DNA from: JADZFO01 sp964512635 | GTDB taxonomy: Bacteria > 4484-113 > JAFGCY01 | NCBI GenBank assembly: GCA_964512635.1 | Contig: CAZEJB010000001.1 | Span: forward strand, 186,001 to 250,000 | DNA: 64,000 nucleotides | Direction: 5' to 3' | Part shown: in pieces, positions 9,401-17,310 of the stretch | Numbering within the stretch: position 1 is the stretch's first letter | How the letters are laid out: the number at the start of each line of letters is the position of its first letter | The notes under the pieces: generated by a model | The model's database searches: none | Told to the model about the DNA's origin: nothing | Seen by the model: the letters and a program-made list of their open reading frames with translations, nothing else | Translations under genes and position numbers: made by a program

Positions 9401-12400
9401 CGCGCACAGCTTCTCCAGCGTGATCCCCAGCGGGTCAGCCGAGACCGGATCGCCCTGGCGCACCAGTTCCATCAGGTCGCGGACGGACTGCTCAAGGTTT
9501 TCATCGCTCTGGCGCACGCTCAGACGGAAGCGCAGTGAGGCCTCATGGCGCTGGTCGATCAGCTGGGCCAGGGCCTCTTCAATATAGCCATCCAGTTCGG
9601 GAACTGCCGTGTGTGAGCCGTTGCCGTTACCGTTTCCACTGCCGTTTCCATTTCCGGCGTGGTCGTGGCCCACAAAGCGCTCGTGCAGGAACTTGATCAT
9701 CTCAAGCTGGGCATCCGCGCCGCCGCTTTCACCAAGCAAGCCGGACAGCCGCCGCGAGGCCGGCACGACGTGTTCCGCCGGCAGGCGGTCATAGATCATT
9801 TCAAGTGAATCGTGAACATCAATCCCGTCGCCGCTGCCCGCGCCCGCGCCGACAACCTGCACCGCCTGCTCCCAGTGGCCCTGGCGCAGCAGTGAGTCGC
9901 ATTCGACTTCAACGCGCGTGGCGGTCGGAATCGCCCCGGCCAGTGCATGCACCAGCTCCAAGGTCTCAGCCGGCTCAAGCTCCACGCTGGCCTGCTTCAG
10001 GGCTGCCGGCAGCATGGTCCTGCGCTCGGTACGCGCGATCAGGGTCAGGTAAGCGCGGGTCCATTTAAAGCGCAGCGCGGTGCGCTGGGCCTCGCTGACC
10101 TTGTCCAGCACAGGACGAAGCTGCTCCAGCCAGTCCAGCAGCTGCTTTTCGTCAACCGTCTCGCTCTGGACGGCCGAGGCCTCAACCAGCGCCCCGATCT
10201 CGTCCAGCGCAATCTCCAGCAGTTCATGGCGCTGCTCGCGGGCGCAGAAGTATGTCGCCTGCTGCGCGCGCTGACGGTGCAGCTCCAGCGCCGGCACCTG
10301 GCTGGCCCAGGTGTTGTAGGACGCCACGATCTGGTCGTCATCCGGGGCCAGCAGCGCCGCCGTCGTCGCCGCCTCAAAGCCCGCGCCGGGCTCGCCGCGA
10401 TGGCCGCGCTGGGCGGTCGCCAGGGCGATCAGCTGCGCCGGGCTGCCGTCGTTATGCGAGACCAGCCACTGCTCAATCTGGCCGTAAAGCTCGGAATGAC
10501 GCGGGTCGCTGGCCGCCACATTACCCGCCAGCTTCAGCGCCTCGCGCCAGTCGCCCAGCGCCAGCGCAAAGGTCCCTGCCGGACCGGCAATCTCCGAAGG
10601 CAAATCGTCGCCGCCGGCGGCCTGATAGATCCGGCTGAAGAGCTGCTCGAGGGCCGCACCGTCATAGTGCTCCTTCGCGTGCAGCATCTCAAGGCCATTG
10701 CGGTTCTCGGCCACCGCAGCAAACAGCGCCGCCGCGCCCTCGACATCGCACTCGTAAAGCATCTGCTCGACCAGCCACAGCCGGGTCTCAAGGCCCGTCC
10801 AGGCCGGTCCGCCGGCTTCTCCTGCCGCCTCCAGCACTTCTTCGGCCCGCGTCAGACTCAGGCCCTCGCGGCTGATGTGCTCGCTCAGCGCGCTGCGCAG
10901 AGCCTCAGGCTGCGGCTGTCCCGCCAGCAGCTCAACCAGCGCCCGGGGCAGCACGCCCTGCGGCTCCGGCTCGGCGGCCGGCTCGAGCTGCTCTTCCGCG
11001 GCGTCTTCTTCCGGCAGCTCAGCGGCCACCGGCTCTTCAATTACTTCTTCCTCGGCCACAGTTTCAACCTGCGGCTGATCTTCCTCTTCAACAGGAACTG
11101 ACTCTTCATAAACTTCCGGCGCTTCCTCGCTGGCCATCACCGGCTCGGGCTGCGCCGGCTGCGGCGCCTCCACTTCAGCCGGCTCGGCGGCCTGCGGCTC
11201 AGGCTCGGCTGGCGCAGCCGCAACTGCATCCTGCTGACCGCTCGGGTTCAGGACATCCTCACTGATCGTTGGCCGCGGCGGGGCCTTGGGCTTGGCCGCA
11301 GGCTTGGCCTTCTCGGCCGGCGCCTCAACCTTCTTCTCCGGCGGCGGCGGTGCCGCGCTGCGGTCCTTCAGCCGCGTCTGCGCGCCCTGGAAGACCTCGC
11401 TGATCACTTCTTCCTGCCAGCCGCTCTGCGTCAGCACGTTATGCCAGCGGTTAAGCAGCGGCTTGCTGACATCCGGCGGCAGGTCCATCACGCACAGGGT
11501 GGTGAAGTCCACCAGCTGGCGCTCGCGCACGGTGTCGGGATTCTCGATCAGCCAGTGCGCCATTGATTCTTCATGAATGCGGGCGCGCGAGAGCTTCTCG
11601 TGCACCGGGTTCCACATCAGGCTGCCGCGCGTAAAGTCGCGCACCACCGGCGCCAGGGCCATCTGGTGCAGCTCCCAGGAGCTGTCCGCCCGCGCATCGA
11701 GGATCAGGCGCACCATGTCCAGCAGCTGCGGGTTGCCCTCATTACCCTCGCGGGCGAGGTCAATCAGCACCTGCTCGGCCTGCCGCAGGTTCTTGCGGAT
11801 GATCAGGCTTTCGGCGGCCAGGAGCTGCAGCGGCACGCTCTGGTCGCCCAGGGTCGACTTGCTTGCCAGCAGGTCGCTGAGCGCCACGCTGACCAGCTCA
11901 TCGGTCAGCTTGATGCTGTCTTTACGCACCAGCTGGATCACGCCGTAGGCGTATTCCTTCCAGTCATTGCCAGATTCAGTCAGATGCGCGCGTTCGGCCA
12001 GGTACTTGATGTGGCGCTCGGGACGCATGGTCCCGGTCACAATGCGCCAGCTGAGCAGCGTGGAGCGCTCCTTCTTGGTTGAAGTAGGCATCTCCAGCAG
12101 CTTGTCCACCATCGCCGCCAGGCCCGGGACAACCGGGACCTTGCGGCTGCGGCCCGCCATTTCGGCGAAGGCCTGGTAAACCGGCACCGGTTCCTGAAGA
12201 ATGAAAGCCGCCTCGACCATCGCCTCGGCGCCGTTCTTCAGCATCCCCGGGTTGCTGCTGCCGCTCTTGGTAACCTCCTGCAGAAAACGCTGCGCATACT
12301 GTTCCAGCTGCTTCACCATCGCGGGATGCCGCTTTTGCTGCTGCGGAGCCGGAAGCCTGCGATAGGCCTCCAGCTGCTTAAGCAGCGACTTCCCGTAATC

Positions 12401-12415
12401 GAAGTTTTGGAACAT
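6440..12415 (-). CDS. Giant (~1,990 residue) helical-repeat / TPR scaffold protein
   Basis: One uninterrupted reading frame of almost 6 kb. No signal peptide or membrane helix is visible. Residues ~1-350 are alpha-helical; ~355-495 is a Pro/Ala/Glu-rich acidic linker; the rest is a very long series of helical pairs with a short Gly/Asn linker (NGNGSGNGNGNGS) near 920. Clear TPR-like units occur in the last ~250 residues (SLAEAEGEIHEAYELAQEAL; NPDQAILLLEQLLVIRHNY), and the chain ends in a short helix and GGGKG. I chose ATG 12415 because it begins the folded sequence MFQNFDYGKS; an in-frame start 12 codons earlier is possible. It lies 55 bases downstream of the pseudokinase gene and one base before the coiled-coil gene, so the three look co-transcribed. 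Likely a cytoplasmic scaffold; specific function unknown. Confidence 0.8.
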   Translation of the reverse strand: MFQNFDYGKSLLKQLEAYRRLPAPQQQKRHPAMVKQLEQYAQRFLQEVTKSGSSNPGMLKNGAEAMVEAAFILQEPVPVYQAFAEMAGRSRKVPVVPGLAAMVDKLLEMPTSTKKERSTLLSWRIVTGTMRPERHIKYLAERAHLTESGNDWKEYAYGVIQLVRKDSIKLTDELVSVALSDLLASKSTLGDQSVPLQLLAAESLIIRKNLRQAEQVLIDLAREGNEGNPQLLDMVRLILDARADSSWELHQMALAPVVRDFTRGSLMWNPVHEKLSRARIHEESMAHWLIENPDTVRERQLVDFTTLCVMDLPPDVSKPLLNRWHNVLTQSGWQEEVISEVFQGAQTRLKDRSAAPPPPEKKVEAPAEKAKPAAKPKAPPRPTISEDVLNPSGQQDAVAAAPAEPEPQAAEPAEVEAPQPAQPEPVMASEEAPEVYEESVPVEEEDQPQVETVAEEEVIEEPVAAELPEEDAAEEQLEPAAEPEPQGVLPRALVELLAGQPQPEALRSALSEHISREGLSLTRAEEVLEAAGEAGGPAWTGLETRLWLVEQMLYECDVEGAAALFAAVAENRNGLEMLHAKEHYDGAALEQLFSRIYQAAGGDDLPSEIAGPAGTFALALGDWREALKLAGNVAASDPRHSELYGQIEQWLVSHNDGSPAQLIALATAQRGHRGEPGAGFEAATTAALLAPDDDQIVASYNTWASQVPALELHRQRAQQATYFCAREQRHELLEIALDEIGALVEASAVQSETVDEKQLLDWLEQLRPVLDKVSEAQRTALRFKWTRAYLTLIARTERRTMLPAALKQASVELEPAETLELVHALAGAIPTATRVEVECDSLLRQGHWEQAVQVVGAGAGSGDGIDVHDSLEMIYDRLPAEHVVPASRRLSGLLGESGGADAQLEMIKFLHERFVGHDHAGNGNGSGNGNGNGSHTAVPELDGYIEEALAQLIDQRHEASLRFRLSVRQSDENLEQSVRDLMELVRQGDPVSADPLGITLEKLCALGEPKELILGAADVFSISQAVPQPDKVVGLICRAGLAAEQPGWALERINSLSIFPTSASSLTLMGQVAIKLKDYDLALKMVEELNLQHAYKEIKPLLTELQAAKPDSEPVLMASLLQVLNPETQDLTQAFNMLLQYTQVLQGRGASLAEGLAAVREPIEALTDAQPGDIDAKLLQIALFASTSQLERASRLVQEVVKSGPQAANRVLALFDRLALHDADLPSGMILAWGQALFDTGRFAEALDRIAGLRNAVGDYPEYMALLEEIKKAGGGAGASMQLAEAYMRVHLWPRSAEEYAGALNEDLHLAEPILTQLRNHGALDPHPMKYPLQVVALRAVAESSREADWQWALSALTWLTPRWSAEELYAIGAALRQKVGNVELEKSQIVDLLMNLHQLALRAGDAGAALDYLAEAWELREFSEHDLGAALRNLDTSKLPDDPALWMQLRRLEMEIALGRNDGAAVLETARNLAATGKSGRDAAQQYLRTFELRQEDPVPVRIERLKLLDLEEAAGQQEFINSLLTIGRAELPASATRELARLTLPLAQSAPQDDERQRALLMLLHKLGDFSRAWFLALWHAEDQGSGGKEALVLMEEAASSEFAVNQQVDLVETYLRRGEFDRAASALEKLQWANLGETPSGEPLPEALGQRAADLAESLLSQTATTDTAAHTARRWLVSWYRERGLTALAADHLVWAFLSGLQLPAAWLHDADSADLLYRSGQLYEAQANAELALRQYRRARQARSSDALVPALVRLRLSSLAEAEGEIHEAYELAQEALDVDPSGVLAKRRVDSLKRYIYQHQVEMARNQPDSAQRSLAIARLQRSAGELSEAIGELQAAIGRGQNDAEIYVELAECFVDNSEFNIARRAYNEVIKRLETEQREPELRLRALYGLATAEEHLNNPDQAILLLEQLLVIRHNYRDSRQRLDRLYAGESSLTPPTPPPSPARPESASKAEERRTATNEILDELLALLKDPGDTRGGGKG

Positions 12416-12470
12416 CTCTTCTACCCCTTTACCCTCGCGCCTCCTGCGCACCGTGGAACTTCAGCCGGCC

Positions 12471-13187
12471 TCACAGGTCGGTCATCACCTCAGCTACATA
12501 AATCCTCTGCAGCGCCCCCAGCAGTCCGGGGGCGGCAGCTGAACCCTCTTCGATCCAGCTGCGCAGTGCGGCATTCACCTCGTCAAGGCTGCCGCTGCGG
12601 GTGCTGCCCTGCAGCACGCGTCCAATCAGCTCCTGGGCGTCCACCCGGTCGGCCTTCAGGTCCTGCTGGCTCGCCGGGCGCACCGCGCCCATAAAGCCGC
12701 CGAGCCTGAGCCACTTAAGTCCGGGGGAAACCCACATGAATCCAGGCGCCAGCTCCAGGTGCGCCACCGGCTGGGGCAGGCTCTGCAGCCAGTCCACAAT
12801 GCCGATGAGCTGCGCCGTCAGGCGCAGACGCTCGGGGCCGCTGAGCAGTTCGATTTCCACTTCGCTCAGCGGGGAGTCGGCGTTATAGGCGAAGGTCAGG
12901 TACTGCCCGTTGGCGGCGGTATCGCGCTGGGGCGTCATCAGATGCGGGTGATCCAGCCCGCTCAGCGAGAAGTAGGCCGTGCTGATGCGGTCCTGGCTGC
13001 CGGCGTCCAGTCCGGCGCAAAGCAGCCAGCAGCGGCGGCCGTCCTCCCGGCTGCGCGCCATGAACAGGCGCTCAGAGCCGGGAATGCCAAATTCCTTCTG
13101 CAACCAGAAGCGTTCTGCAATTGACTCAGGAAGACCCTGCGCCAAGGCAACTGATTCGCTCAGTGCGCTTGTCACGTTTGTCCCCAT
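12471..13187 (-). CDS. Degenerate protein-kinase-fold protein (predicted pseudokinase)
   Basis: 238 residues from ATG 13187, which has GAAGGGGG five bases upstream. The order of landmarks follows a Ser/Thr kinase: an N-lobe-like start, LDHPHL where kinases have LNHPNIV, a hinge-like QYLTFAYNA, a helix (QLIGIVDWLQSLPQ), then HLELAPGFMWVSPGLKWLRLGGF aligned over HRDLKPxNIL...KLxDFG (shown here only as a pattern). The catalytic Asp of HRD is Glu, the Lys and Asn of the catalytic loop are missing, DFG reads LGG, and no N-lobe VAIK lysine is evident. It should therefore not transfer phosphate and may act as a binding module. It heads the locus containing the giant scaffold and the Roadblock protein. 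Assignment is by eye and needs structure prediction. Confidence 0.55.
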   Translation of the reverse strand: MGTNVTSALSESVALAQGLPESIAERFWLQKEFGIPGSERLFMARSREDGRRCWLLCAGLDAGSQDRISTAYFSLSGLDHPHLMTPQRDTAANGQYLTFAYNADSPLSEVEIELLSGPERLRLTAQLIGIVDWLQSLPQPVAHLELAPGFMWVSPGLKWLRLGGFMGAVRPASQQDLKADRVDAQELIGRVLQGSTRSGSLDEVNAALRSWIEEGSAAAPGLLGALQRIYVAEVMTDL

Positions 13188-13325
13188 TAGTGCCCCCTTC
13201 AACCTGACCCCGTGGTATATGTCGCCAGGCTGACCAACCCTCAGGCCCCGCAGGCGGAAAGCAGCCGCCTCGCAGCTCTCGCCATCCATAGAGCATATCC
13301 GCTCACCCCGCGGTGGGTCACGCTG

Positions 13326-13331
13326 ATTATA
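13326..13331 (-). promoter_or_regulatory. Candidate promoter -10 for the pseudokinase/Roadblock locus
   Basis: TATAAT on the minus strand, about 140 bases upstream of ATG 13187. No clear -35. The rest of the 13188-13549 gap contains no gene that I can support. Confidence 0.35.
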
Positions 13332-13549
13332 TCGAGCCAGACACGGCTTTGAACTGCTATCTGTGCCCTGAGTTGTAGATTTGACGTAAGTTTACCGAAG
13401 TGTTATCCACGCATTATCAGCCAGCCATGCCACACCAGCCACCGCATCGCGGCCTGCCGCCCTAGCAAGCAATTTACCCATGCGGCAGAAACGGCCCCGA
13501 ATAATGCGTAATTCCCACTTTCGCCCCCTTTTCGAACACGCCTAGAAGC

Positions 13550-13577
13550 AAAAAAGGCCCGGCATTACTGCCGGGCC
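13550..13577 (-). terminator. Rho-independent terminator of the flagellar hook operon
   Basis: On the minus strand GGCCCGGCA-gtaa-TGCCGGGCC is followed by TTTTTT. It lies 39 bases after the flgE stop and closes the operon. Confidence 0.92.
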
Positions 13578-13615
13578 CTGCTTATCGGGTCAGTGGAGCG
13601 CTATCAGAGCTGCTA

Positions 13616-15961
13616 TTAGCGCTTCAGGTTGACGATCTCGTTGAGGATCTCGTCCTGCGTTGTGAACACCCGGCTGTTGGCCTGCAGGCCGCGCTGGGTG
13701 ATGATCATCTGGGTGAACTCCTGGGCCAGGTCCACGTTGCTCTGCTCAAGGTAGCCGGCAAAGACCGCGCCGGCGCTGCCCGTCCCCGGCTGCAGCAGCA
13801 CCGGGCTGCCGGAGTTGGTCGTCGGGCGGAAGGCCGTGTCGCCGGTGCGCTCGAGGCCCTCAGGGTTGGTGAAGGTGCCGAGCGCGAGGCGGGCGATCGG
13901 GCGCCGCTGGCCGTTGTTATAGAAGGCCACGATAGTGCCGTTGTTGTCCGTCTCGAAGTCGGTCAGCACGCCCATCGGATAGCCGTCCTGCTCGCGGGCC
14001 GCGGTGGTCGTCGGCGAGGTGTACTGGGTGATGCCCAGGATCGGGTCGCCGCCGCCGTCGAAGCGCAGGTCGATGCTGCTGGGGTCGGCACCGGGGGCCT
14101 GGAAGGTCACCGGGATCAGCGGGTTGCCGCTGGAGATCAGCCCCTGGGGGCTGAACTGGATGCGGCCCGAGGTATTGCTGAGGGTGATGTTGGGCTCGGC
14201 CGGCAGGCTGACGTCATACTGCCATTCGTTCTCCTTCACGTGGGTGAAGGTGATGGTCAGGTCATGGCCGTTGCCGAGGCTGTCATAGACCGTGCGGCTG
14301 GTGGTGTGCTGGAAGGCCGTTTCCGTGCGGAAGTTGGCCTGGCCGGCCTTGAGGGTCTCGATGCTGACGTTCACACCGGGCACCAGCGGGAAGGTCGCGC
14401 CGGCACCCTCGATCGCCGCCTCCACATTGCTCAGGGCCGAGGCGTCATAGAAGGTCGGGCCCAGCGGGCCGGCGGCCGTTGAACGGTCATAAGCCCAGTC
14501 CTCATAGAAGCGCTGCAGCGGCGGGCTGCCGTCGTCCGGGGTGAAGAGCAGCTCGGCCTTGGCGTTCTCGCCGTTGTCGATGATGCCCGCGTCGGGGCCG
14601 AGGACACCAACCGCCCAGTCGTCCAGGGTGTTGAAGCCATAGCGCGCGGCCAGGCCCGGCGTGGCGGTGGCATCAATGAAGATGTCCGCGTTCACCGCGT
14701 CCACCGGCGCTCCGGCAGGCTGGCGCTGCTTGCCCGCATAGTTGTGGGCCAGGGTCACCGTGCCGTTCGGGTTGGCCGTGGCCGTCACCGTGATGTTGGC
14801 CGTGTTGTTGATCGCGTTGGCGACCAGCACGGCGTTCTGCGCCGCGGTGTCGGTCAGGCCGGCGCTGCTGGAGAGCAGCACCGTCACGCCGTTGATGTCG
14901 AAGCTGTCGCCGGCCACCGGCCGGTTGGCTCCGGTGCCGATCGGCACCGTGGTGGTGTCGGTCGCCGACTTGGCATCCGTCACGGTGATCTGGTTATTGC
15001 CGACCAGGAAGGCGCCGGGCTCGGGCTGCGGGTTATAGAGGTTGACGATCAGGCCCGCACTGGCCGGGTCGGACACCGCGGTTACATCAATCGAGGTACC
15101 GCTGGAGACCGACTGCAGCACCACCTGGTACTGGCCGTTGATGTCGCGCACGGTCGCCTGCACCTGCGGCGAAAGGGTCGGGTCGATGTTGATTGCGTCG
15201 GCCACGGTCTGCGCCGCGCTCTGCAGGTCCGGCGCCGCCGAGGAGTCATAGGTCACGGTGACGCCGTTGATCGTCATGGTCTCGGGGCCGCCGGATATCG
15301 CCGTCACCGGGTTGCCGACCGCCTGGGCCCAGGGCTCGGACGCGCCGGCAAAGGTCTGGATGCCGGTGGTGCCGACGTTGGCGTGCTCGTTATCGGCGCT
15401 GCCGAAGCGGAAGCTGTTGGCGTTCAGGTTGCTGCGGAAGTCCAGCCAGGAGCTGCCCTTGGCCTCGAGCTTCTTGCCGAACTCGATGATGATGTCGTTG
15501 ACCACGCCGCTGGGGGTGATCTCGGTGCCGTCCGCGTTGGTGGTCGTGTAACCCTGGACGCGGTAGCCGTTGTTGGAAACGAGGCGTCCGTCGCGGTCGA
15601 TGTTGAAGTCGCCGGCGCGGGTATAGATGTTCTCTTTGCCGTTGCTCAGCACGAAGAAGCCGTTGCCGTTGACGGCGAAGTCGGTCTGGCGGCTGGTGTT
15701 TTCCAGCGCCGCCTGGCTCATCACGTTATGGATGGCCGCAACCTGCATACCCAGACCCACCTGGGTCGGGTTGATACCGCCGAGAGATCCGGAGGGCGCG
15801 GAGGCTCCCCGCACCATCTGGCTGAGCACGTCGGCGAAGATCAGACTGCTGCCCTTATAGCCCGTCGTGTTGACGTTGGCAATGTTGTTGGCCACCACGT
15901 CAATGCGCAGCTGGTGGTTGCGCAGACCGGCGGCCGCAGTAAAGAAGGCACTTCCTGCCAT
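13616..15961 (-). CDS. flgE: Flagellar hook protein FlgE
   Basis: FlgE polymerises into the flexible hook joining rod and filament; it is exported through the flagellar type III apparatus. The N-terminal D0 segment (TAAAGLRNHQLRIDVVANNI, then NVNTTGYKG) and the C-terminal helix (EFTQMIITQRGLQANSRVF, ending in NEIVNLKR) are diagnostic. Residues ~75-125 carry the D1 motif TDFAVNGNGFFVL. At 781 residues it is nearly twice the E. coli hook protein, the extra length being in the variable surface domains in the middle. It is the last gene of the fliK-flgD-hook-operon-protein-flgE run. Confidence 0.96.
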   Translation of the reverse strand: MAGSAFFTAAAGLRNHQLRIDVVANNIANVNTTGYKGSSLIFADVLSQMVRGASAPSGSLGGINPTQVGLGMQVAAIHNVMSQAALENTSRQTDFAVNGNGFFVLSNGKENIYTRAGDFNIDRDGRLVSNNGYRVQGYTTTNADGTEITPSGVVNDIIIEFGKKLEAKGSSWLDFRSNLNANSFRFGSADNEHANVGTTGIQTFAGASEPWAQAVGNPVTAISGGPETMTINGVTVTYDSSAAPDLQSAAQTVADAINIDPTLSPQVQATVRDINGQYQVVLQSVSSGTSIDVTAVSDPASAGLIVNLYNPQPEPGAFLVGNNQITVTDAKSATDTTTVPIGTGANRPVAGDSFDINGVTVLLSSSAGLTDTAAQNAVLVANAINNTANITVTATANPNGTVTLAHNYAGKQRQPAGAPVDAVNADIFIDATATPGLAARYGFNTLDDWAVGVLGPDAGIIDNGENAKAELLFTPDDGSPPLQRFYEDWAYDRSTAAGPLGPTFYDASALSNVEAAIEGAGATFPLVPGVNVSIETLKAGQANFRTETAFQHTTSRTVYDSLGNGHDLTITFTHVKENEWQYDVSLPAEPNITLSNTSGRIQFSPQGLISSGNPLIPVTFQAPGADPSSIDLRFDGGGDPILGITQYTSPTTTAAREQDGYPMGVLTDFETDNNGTIVAFYNNGQRRPIARLALGTFTNPEGLERTGDTAFRPTTNSGSPVLLQPGTGSAGAVFAGYLEQSNVDLAQEFTQMIITQRGLQANSRVFTTQDEILNEIVNLKR

Positions 15962-15992
15962 TTAACTGAGATCCTCCATGAATCTGAGGTGC

Positions 15993-16196
15993 AGGCCGGC
16001 GTCCCGGCCTTGGCAATGGCGGCATCTGCCGCCCCACATGCCGGCGGCGCTGTGCCGCCGGCCTCAAACTGGAGGAGCGGCCCGCATCTGTCGTTTAGCG
16101 GGCCCTGGCCTCCCCGCCGCGTTGCGGCGAGGTCCTGCCTTGCTCCTTCATCTGCCGCGCTGTCTGCTGCTTATCTCCCCAAAGAGCCCACGGCTC
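15993..16196. repeat. Cluster of six different hairpins inside the flagellar operon
   Basis: The 277-base gap between flgE and the gene before it holds six inverted repeats with unrelated arms: 15993-16010, 16018-16033 (GGCGGCATCTGCCGCC), 16040-16062, 16079-16104, 16115-16129 and 16184-16196. Loops are mostly 2-5 bases. No U-run follows them, so they are not simple terminators. Confidence 0.8.
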
Positions 16197-16238
16197 TCCC
16201 CAAGCTTTGCCCTTCCCGGGCTTCCCCAAACTGAATCC

Positions 16239-16658
16239 TTAGAGCCAGACAGCGCTGTCGATGTTTGTCACCACCCCATCCCTGAGGCCCTGCTGGTCAA
16301 GGGCGGTGACCACTGTGCGACTCGGCACATTGACCAGCAGTGCGTACTTTTCTCCCATCACCAGGCTGTCGCGGCTCCCCTTCGCCGCCGCCTGCTGCAC
16401 AGCGCCTTCCAGCGCCTGCACTTCCTGCGCCCCCAGCTGAATCCCGCGGCTCTCCAGCCGCTGCAGCGCGTGCGCGCTGAATTTCACCCCGCCTGCGGAG
16501 CGCAGTCCTGCATCCAGCAGGCTGCGAAAGTCCGGCTCTGAGCCTGTCAGCTGCCCGGGCAGACGCGCCGCCGTTTGCTCCTGCACCCGGCCTGCGCGCT
16601 CGGCGGCATTGCTGGCCGCCGGGCCCATGAACTGCATCAGCTTGATGCCGTCAAGCAC
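16239..16658 (-). CDS. Flagellar hook-operon protein (TIGR02530-like)
   Basis: A 139-residue small protein usually found between flgD and flgE in many bacteria. The conserved core is visible: VKFSAHALQRLESRGI near residue 58, a helix, then KGSRDSLVMGEKYALLVNV, RTVVTALDQQG and VVTNIDSAVW at the end. Its biochemical role is not established; position argues for hook assembly. Its start codon abuts the flgD stop, and flgE follows after a 277-base hairpin-rich gap. Confidence 0.85.
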   Translation of the reverse strand: MLDGIKLMQFMGPAASNAAERAGRVQEQTAARLPGQLTGSEPDFRSLLDAGLRSAGGVKFSAHALQRLESRGIQLGAQEVQALEGAVQQAAAKGSRDSLVMGEKYALLVNVPSRTVVTALDQQGLRDGVVTNIDSAVWL

Positions 16659-17264
16659 CTAGCTCACCTCCCTCGTCGTATCCGTGCCGGAACCCGTGCT
16701 GCCATCGCTTCCGCTGTTGCCCTCGGTTCCGCTGCTGCCCTCAGTTCCGCTGCTGTCATCAGTGCCGCTGTTGCCACCCAGCAGGTCGTCAAGCAGTCCG
16801 GCCAGGTCATCTTCCGCCGGACGGGTATCGTCCACCGAGCTGACCTGCTCCATCAGCAGTACCTTGTCATCGACCTTCAGCACCGGCACGCCGTCAACCA
16901 TGTCGACCTTGTCCACCACGCCGGTCACGATCTCCTGGTTGGCGTCCATGCCTTCCACATAGCGGCCGATCAGGCTGGTGGCCTGGCTCAGGCCGGAGTT
17001 GCGGCTCTGGGCGTTCAGGGCGGAGTTGATGGAGACCAGCTGCTCAAGGCTGTTAAGCGTGGCCAGCTGCTGGGTCATTTCTGCGCTCTGCATCGGGCTC
17101 ATCGGGTCCTGGCTCTTGAGCTGCTCAATCATCAGGCGCATGAAGTTCTGGCCCGAGTTCGGGTCCTCTTTCGACTTGACCACCGGGTTGTAGGGGTCCG
17201 GGTTCATCACAACCTGGTTGTTGCGCTGAACGCCGGCCGTCGGGCCCAGAATGCTTGTTGCCAT
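16659..17264 (-). CDS. flgD: Flagellar hook-capping protein FlgD
   Basis: FlgD caps the growing hook and directs addition of FlgE. The family core FMRLMIEQLKSQDPMSPMQS and the following EMTQQLATLNSLEQLVSIN occupy residues ~41-81, and SLIGRYVEG marks the start of the second half. The tail (about 155-201) is an unusual Ser/Gly/Asp repeat (SSGTEG, GNSG, GSGTD), probably disordered. It sits directly upstream of the hook-operon protein and downstream of fliK, the canonical order. Confidence 0.93.
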   Translation of the reverse strand: MATSILGPTAGVQRNNQVVMNPDPYNPVVKSKEDPNSGQNFMRLMIEQLKSQDPMSPMQSAEMTQQLATLNSLEQLVSINSALNAQSRNSGLSQATSLIGRYVEGMDANQEIVTGVVDKVDMVDGVPVLKVDDKVLLMEQVSSVDDTRPAEDDLAGLLDDLLGGNSGTDDSSGTEGSSGTEGNSGSDGSTGSGTDTTREVS

Positions 17265-17310
17265 ATTCGATCTCCCCTGCCGGCCTTACCGGCCGGCTGC
17301 CCCCTGCGTC

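Noticed and set aside
14744..16234. 496-residue plus-strand ORF
   Set aside because: Antisense of flgE, composed of Arg/Gly/Val-rich sequence typical of shadow frames, and runs into the hairpin cluster.
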